A stretch of 64,000 nt of DNA from NCBI RefSeq assembly GCF_000516985.1, contig NW_006917095.1, positions 1,493,077-1,557,076 of the forward strand. Direction: 5' to 3'. Below are positions 59,082 to 64,000 of this stretch, piece after piece; the stretch's first letter is position 1; each line of letters opens with the position of its first letter. Source of the DNA: Pestalotiopsis fici W106-1. Taxonomy: Eukaryota > Ascomycota > Sordariomycetes > Amphisphaeriales > Sporocadaceae. Made by a program: the position numbers and the translations under genes. Under the pieces are notes generated by a model, which saw only the letters and a list, made by a program, of their open reading frames with translations, was not told the DNA's origin and ran no database searches.

Positions 59082-60551
59082 TCACAGCTTTGACCCAGGC
59101 TCCCGGTCGCCAATCCCAAGCCCCTCGAGCAACTTCTCTCCCACCAGCTGGAGAAATTCATCCACCTCTGCGTACGAATAATACGCCGGATTATAGCAGG
59201 TGTTCATAGACAAACGCCCTTGCCAGGCCCACATGAAGCATTCAAGCCAGGGACCCGTGACCGTATCTCCGAACCATACATCCCTGATGTGCCAGACCCC
59301 CTTGCCGTCCGCATCAGCGTAAGATGACGCAATGAAGCTATCGACCACACCCAAGCTCGAAAGAGCCGGCGTTGTCTCCTCGAGCGGCGTCTTGGTGAAC
59401 TCGGGAACCATCATACGGATCATGGGCCCCAGCGCGCTCCATATCTCGGCATCTGCCTGGGGCAGATCTTGCTGATAGAATGCAGCGAGCTCATGCACCA
59501 TCTGCGAAAAAGTTTTGTTGCCCGGTTCAAAGACGTACGGCAGCACACCGTGGTGGTTGCTCAGAGCGTGAACATCAGATAGGCTCTCGTCGACCGCCGC
59601 GGGAAAGTAGCGGCGCAAGTCAAAGTTGCCAAAAGCAGCAAACTGCGTGCCCGCGCGGGCCTCGTTCCCGGGCTGGGACGCGGCGTTGCGCTGGGCCTGT
59701 ACCGCCTGCGTGGCCAGCACCACGGCAACGTGCCAGGCTGCCGTGACGCTCAAGCGCTGCGCCTTGCACGCGGCGACAATGGACGCCGTGGTGCGGGCAC
59801 TGAGCTTGAGCTCGAACGCCGCGTTGCGTGGAGAGCAGGCGCCAATGGGCTGCGCTACGGGCACGTAAATGGGCGCGCTCATGGTGAGGAGCGGCGCGAG
59901 TATCTCCAACGCGCGCGCCTCCCCGCGGCCCGCCTTCTTCTCTGTCAAGTCGAGCAGATCGTCCGATCGGGGTGGGAGGCGGGATATTTCGGAGCCATCT
60001 GTCTGAATGGTCGCTTCCAGCTGCGACACCGATGCGAGGTTCTTGAAGAACCGATCCCAAAAGTTCATGGCGCCTCGCCCATCCAGAATGTGGTGTTCAC
60101 CTTGGATGAACAATTGGCTCTCTTCGGGAAAATAATACAGAGTCATCTGTCTTGTCTTGACCATGGTCTTCCAGTGCTCGGCAGAGGTCTTTTTTGGGAT
60201 CACGATGAACGTGGTAGCAAGCCAGGCTTCGAGCTCGTCCATAGAAGATGGCGACGTGTACGTCTTCCCTTCAGGGCGGTTTTCTGCCGCCAAAGTTGGG
60301 TACTGCTGCCGCGTTTGCAGCCAGGCTTGACGGAGTCGAGCGGCCAAGTCATCGTGGGTTAGCTTGTTGCTCGGGGAGGACGGTTGGTAGTTGAAAGTGA
60401 CGTGCGTGCCTATAAGAAAAAGGCCCGGTGATCCGGGAGGCACAGAGATGGCGTTATAGAGAACTTCTTGGAAGCCGTAGGGCTGAGTGTATACATTTGG
60501 AGCAGTTTGCTTCCATGACGGATGGCATTTGACTCTGTTGGCAGGCGGCAT
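59082..60551 (-). CDS. HHxxxDG acyltransferase (TRI3/alcohol-acetyltransferase-like)
   Basis: A single exon encodes 489 aa. The catalytic motif EHHILDGRGAMNFW, near residues 153-166, is the HHxxxDG of CoA-dependent acyltransferases and NRPS condensation-like enzymes. The two-lobed layout, an N-terminal ...QPYGFQEVLYN... opening and a C-terminal SSLGVVDSFI / WAWQGRLSMNTCYNPAYY region, fits fungal O-acyltransferases of the trichothecene 15-O-acetyltransferase (TRI3) type. These transfer an acetyl or longer acyl group to a hydroxyl. The gene is GC-rich and produces long antisense shadow frames. It ends 410 bases from the dioxygenase and is convergent with it. If it belongs to the cluster, the product would be an ester, for example an acetoxy-indolizidine; this is inference. 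Confidence 0.88.
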   Translation of the reverse strand: MPPANRVKCHPSWKQTAPNVYTQPYGFQEVLYNAISVPPGSPGLFLIGTHVTFNYQPSSPSNKLTHDDLAARLRQAWLQTRQQYPTLAAENRPEGKTYTSPSSMDELEAWLATTFIVIPKKTSAEHWKTMVKTRQMTLYYFPEESQLFIQGEHHILDGRGAMNFWDRFFKNLASVSQLEATIQTDGSEISRLPPRSDDLLDLTEKKAGRGEARALEILAPLLTMSAPIYVPVAQPIGACSPRNAAFELKLSARTTASIVAACKAQRLSVTAAWHVAVVLATQAVQAQRNAASQPGNEARAGTQFAAFGNFDLRRYFPAAVDESLSDVHALSNHHGVLPYVFEPGNKTFSQMVHELAAFYQQDLPQADAEIWSALGPMIRMMVPEFTKTPLEETTPALSSLGVVDSFIASSYADADGKGVWHIRDVWFGDTVTGPWLECFMWAWQGRLSMNTCYNPAYYSYAEVDEFLQLVGEKLLEGLGIGDREPGSKL

Positions 60552-63499
60552 CTTGAGATGTTCACAGGATATTGTTCGTCCTGAGATACTGCCAATCGAC
60601 TCAGGTGGTTTGAGCCTCAGAGTAGGTGAAGACTGACTAAGTTATACCGTAATGATACATAGGATTCCCTCGTATTATGCGCCTAGACCGAGTTATGGTT
60701 AGGGTGTTTCATTCTTGGATAGATCAATCAGGGCGTACGGGACTTTTGTGTATCGGCCGAGTCCGGAGTACAATCTATCCTTCGTATACTCCTCATCCAT
60801 GCCATGTTGGATTATACGAACCCCACTGCACATGGTTGCATTTGGAGCTGAATCCCTGGTACTACCATTGTCTTGGAACGGCCTAGCTGGGAAGCCGCGC
60901 ACTCGGTAAGCAAGAATGGGTATAGTCCGGCGGGGCCAATCATAATATCCGAGTTTATATAAATCGAGGGAAAATCTTGTATAGAGTACACAACTATATT
61001 AGGTCATTTGACATGGCTCAAGCTGCCAAGCGCATGGAAGGATTTTACGAAGCCGAACTACATAGACCAACCACAGCTCTAGGTGTCGGTGGAGTTGCTA
61101 TTGAACAATAGGCTAGATACCGTGCGGTCCGAAAAGTACACTCTTAGCAGGATCACATAGAATTTCACAACACCTTACTCCACATCTGCCCACGCAGAGT
61201 GCAATCGCTTTCGGATGGCCAACCTGGGCCATAAACTGAGAAGAGGGGCAGAAGAGCGCAAATGATCCTGCTTACACTTCATGAAGGCCGAAGAAATTTC
61301 CTCACCTCTATTACCTGTCTGGGGCCGCAAACCTAGAAGACATTCTGGCAATCCAGGACTATAAGATTATTTATAGGTACCCTGCTTCAGTACGCAGCCT
61401 TGAGATATCATGACTATATTATTTGAGCGACAAATAGTGCCAGATAGATACGAAACAATGATGGTTACTTCGTTCTTGGCCGCATTGTTTAGGCCATTTA
61501 TACTACCGATTCCGATCTTGCTAAATATTCACAATGGGGAAGCTTTCTGTTGTACTACCGTAGTCAGTATCCACCGTAGATCATCTGCCCGGGTATATTA
61601 GATAGCTCTTCAGCGCCTCTTTCTTATATATAGCTAAATAGTTATGTTCAACTCAAATATCTTCTTGGTGTTCCTGCGATCACATCATTCCCGTCGTATT
61701 GGCTTAGGGGAGAATTTCAATCATATGCTTCTGTCTCTAGTTCGTGAGAGAGTGTGTTAAGGACTAGCCACAACTTACATGATCACTATGGATATCTATG
61801 CATACGGTGACGCAATTTATATATCTCAAAGATGCTGCTCTGCTGATCTGGTCCACTTGCTATCAAGCATTGGCCCTATTGACTCCGAGACCATCTTGGG
61901 CAAGACAATATATTCTATGGCTACCCTCTATTCATCCATGTGCTCCATTCTTCCTTCTAAAGAGGCCCTTGATTCCGGAGCGCACTTGCACAGCGTTTTC
62001 CGGCTCTTCTGACTTTGAGGTCAGAGAGTCATTAGAAGCTGTTATTTGCGAGTGACTGATGGGTTCTCGCTGTGACTTCGGCTGTAGAAGGTCAAAGGCA
62101 AGATTTAAAAGAGACGCTGCTTCCTCAACATGTATACTAACGACAAAATACTTGCGCGGCACCATGATTAGCTCCACTATATCCACCCTAACCTGATCCG
62201 GACCAAGATCAACAAGTTCTCCTGAACTCTGCGAAGCATCGTGCGAGAATGATGCGCCACAGTGTGGCTGGTTGTGTGGCACCCTTCGGGTGACACAACG
62301 GGAAGGGTTGGTTAAGTCTGTTTGTTCACACATTATTTTCGTAGATGTAGACCATCTTTTTTATTTTACTCTTTATTTCAGATACTGGTCGTATCAGAGA
62401 ACTTGCGTTCACATTCGGCAAACGTGCAATTTTCGTCGGTATCATCGACCACCTGGGCCCTCACGTCCCCGTAGTCTGATTTGGCTCCATACAGAATTGT
62501 GAGGTAGGATTCGTCCTTTCGCTTGAAGACAACCACAGCAGCCAGAGAGTTCCTCTTCTTCGGTTCCCTGAAGGCAGTTTTTGTGTCCTTTGGGCTGTCA
62601 GCATTACATGCTTAATCCAAATTCCAATCCGCTGTAAGACCGCGGTTGGAGGCAGCTCTCTTCAGGCGGGCATCAGGCTCATTCCTCTGGCAGTGAGTGC
62701 GCCGATCGGCACAATGGTCACTACGATTATGCTTAAGAATCGGCGGGTGCCACCTCTCTATGTTTCTCTCGTCCGCCAATTGTTCAAATAATCGGCCTTG
62801 TTTTCCTCTCCCGAGGATCACCGAGTGAGCCAGATTGGCGGGGTCTCTATGGCATTGAGGTAATCATAGGACTTGGGACAGGCTGCAATATTGGAACGGC
62901 TGCCCTTCTGACTCCATGGATGGTGGAAAGGAGAGACATCGGTATGTGTACAAAAGACTGCTATCTTACATATCTCGGCTGACCAGAATCGTAGCGGTGG
63001 GATCGGCTGCAGTAACTCAATTCCGCTGTTTGGGTAGTGCGATCGTTGTTGCCATTATGACATCGGGATTGACTAATTAAATGTGGTTGTTGAACGCAAT
63101 TCAGACTCACTATATCTCTGCCTGTATCATTAGGATCCTTGACTAGACCGTGTATCTGAGTGAAGTCGTGACCAACTGAAGTCAGACGCAACGATAGCAC
63201 CACCATCTACACCCACTTTCCCTCTATAGACGACGAGAAGATAATCCAAGACGGCGAAAAGCATGGAAACCATTGGAACCCAAGCACACCAGCTGTTGGC
63301 TGAAAACAGCCATACATAGTCCTCGTGCCAAGCCCCTATCGGATTGAGACGCGTTTGTAAGCAGCAGAATAAATGACTTGGCACAAAATGTGTCTGGAGG
63401 TAACATGAAGTGCCCTGAGTACGGGATTGGCCCAGCCGATGCTGCAGTGATGAACCCATTTATTGAATCTCAAAAGTGACAACACCGTCATACCCTCCT
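60552..63499. other. Long intergenic stretch, no convincing gene
   Basis: About 2.9 kb without a supportable gene. A 133-codon minus-strand frame (61932-62333) and a 109-codon one (63130-63459) have some hydrophobic, coding-like pattern but no recognised domain or splice partner. The 10-nt inverted pair AGCAGGATCA (about 61148 and 61264) may be a decayed small element. Confidence 0.5.
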
Positions 63500-64000
63500 T
63501 TATAGCAGGTAATCATCCAAAAACTGGATTGCGTGTTCAACTGCCTTGGCCGCTTCCGCTTTCCACCCAATCATTGGCGCCAGAGTGAGGATGTCATGGG
63601 GTGCATTTGCGACCTCGTACGTCCCAACGCGGAATTTGACCCCATCTTTATGCTGAGGCTGAAATGATTTCTGCACATTCACGAAGTTCGTGATCTCCGG
63701 CTTCAGGATTTCAGCACTGCCCCATTGAACCCAAATCGGAACCTCGGTGGGAATTGAGGCGGTGACGGGCGAAATATATGGATCGCTACGAGCGACTCCC
63801 GTCTCAGAGCGCGGCAAAAACTCGCGATACGTCCACGCAATGAGTTCCGGCGCTACATGGTCTACATGAGTGGCGGGGCGCTCGTCGGCGACGTCGACCT
63901 CGATCACCATGTCGGGCCATGGACTCCAGAGGAGCAGGGCCGCAGGCTCTGGCAGTATGTCCAGATTGGCGTTGGCGTAGCGTAACAGCGCAATCGTGAG
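63500..64000 (-). CDS. Alpha/beta-hydrolase (fold-3 esterase/lipase), partial
   Basis: The frame is open to the window edge, so only the C-terminal part of at least 166 aa is present; its start lies beyond 64000. The visible part begins LTIALLRYANANL, then AALLLWSPWPDM (the strand after the nucleophile in Abhydrolase-3 proteins). The motif IWVQWGSAEILKPE is the usual region of the catalytic acid, and NAPHDILTL carries the catalytic His. The nucleophile GxSxG would be just outside the window. Such enzymes hydrolyse esters, sometimes steryl or metabolite acetates. It is separated from the acyltransferase by about 2.9 kb, so membership of the cluster is uncertain. Confidence 0.82.
   Translation of the reverse strand, partial: LTIALLRYANANLDILPEPAALLLWSPWPDMVIEVDVADERPATHVDHVAPELIAWTYREFLPRSETGVARSDPYISPVTASIPTEVPIWVQWGSAEILKPEITNFVNVQKSFQPQHKDGVKFRVGTYEVANAPHDILTLAPMIGWKAEAAKAVEHAIQFLDDYLL

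Noticed and set aside
59730..60362. 210-codon antisense frame
   Set aside because: It lies opposite the conserved acyltransferase catalytic region and has no domain of its own.
61147..61273. Inverted pair AGCAGGATCA about 115 bp apart
   Set aside because: Only about 10 bases long and without target-site duplication; may be chance.
61932..62333. 133-codon minus-strand frame
   Set aside because: Some coding-like pattern but no recognised family or supporting context; too weak to list as a gene.
1..64000. CRISPR array, tRNA or rRNA genes
   Set aside because: No regularly spaced repeats, and no cloverleaf-like segment or B-box pattern was found by eye; a tRNA-finding program would be decisive.

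Overview
The window is nuclear DNA of a filamentous ascomycete, most likely a sordariomycete and perhaps Hypocreales (inference). The genes carry short 49-105 nt GT-AG introns with CTAAC/CTGAC-like branch points. Intergenic spacers are long, and the families are fungal: three HET-domain proteins, a PTH11-like rhodopsin-fold receptor, Zn2Cys6 and CorA-like proteins. One 100-N assembly gap lies at 39817-39916 beside AT-rich, repeat-bearing DNA. I resolved 21 protein genes, most by joining exons by hand. No RNA gene or CRISPR array was found.

Left part (1-39.6 kb), ordinary chromosome with some accessory genes. A PTH11-like receptor (1216-2513) and an O-methyltransferase (3739-4926) come first. 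Two tandem HET proteins follow (6880-8694, 9882-11655). Then come housekeeping genes: a beta-propeller inositol-polyphosphate 5-phosphatase (14776-18448), an SDR (19449-20438), a carnosine N-methyltransferase-like protein (20962-22324), a PAC4-like proteasome chaperone (23000-23495) and transportin/Kap104 (26177-29144). Next is an accessory group: a GNAT, a P450 and a divergent 14-TM MFS transporter (30.4-35.8 kb), then a repeat-rich CorA-like membrane protein (36734-39643).

Right part (40-64 kb), a secondary-metabolite cluster. Its core is a hybrid NRPS-PKS on the minus strand (47608-55117) with order A-T-KS-AT-KR-T-R. This is the architecture of SwnK, the swainsonine synthetase family, which makes indolizidine-type alkaloids. 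A divergent promoter separates it from an NmrA-like Rossmann reductase (55843-56906), which is followed by a PhyH-type Fe(II)/2-oxoglutarate dioxygenase (57815-58672); both resemble Swn tailoring enzymes. Further members are a Zn2Cys6 regulator (42827-45263), a secretory-type agmatinase/ureohydrolase (45722-47137) and an HHxxxDG O-acyltransferase (59082-60551). The ureohydrolase and acyltransferase are not part of the canonical swainsonine set, and no swnT, swnA, second reductase or second dioxygenase is visible. I therefore infer a variant, possibly acylated, indolizidine-like pathway of unknown product.

Two details stand out. Near-identical palindromes CGTATC-N3/4-GATACG lie upstream of both the regulator and the ureohydrolase and are candidate operators. 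Related AT-rich, MITE-like repeats flank the region at about 40.0 and 59.0 kb. The synthetase (about 50.96 kb) and the neighbouring HET gene (about 41.67 kb) each carry a one-base reading-frame break, which could be decay or assembly error.
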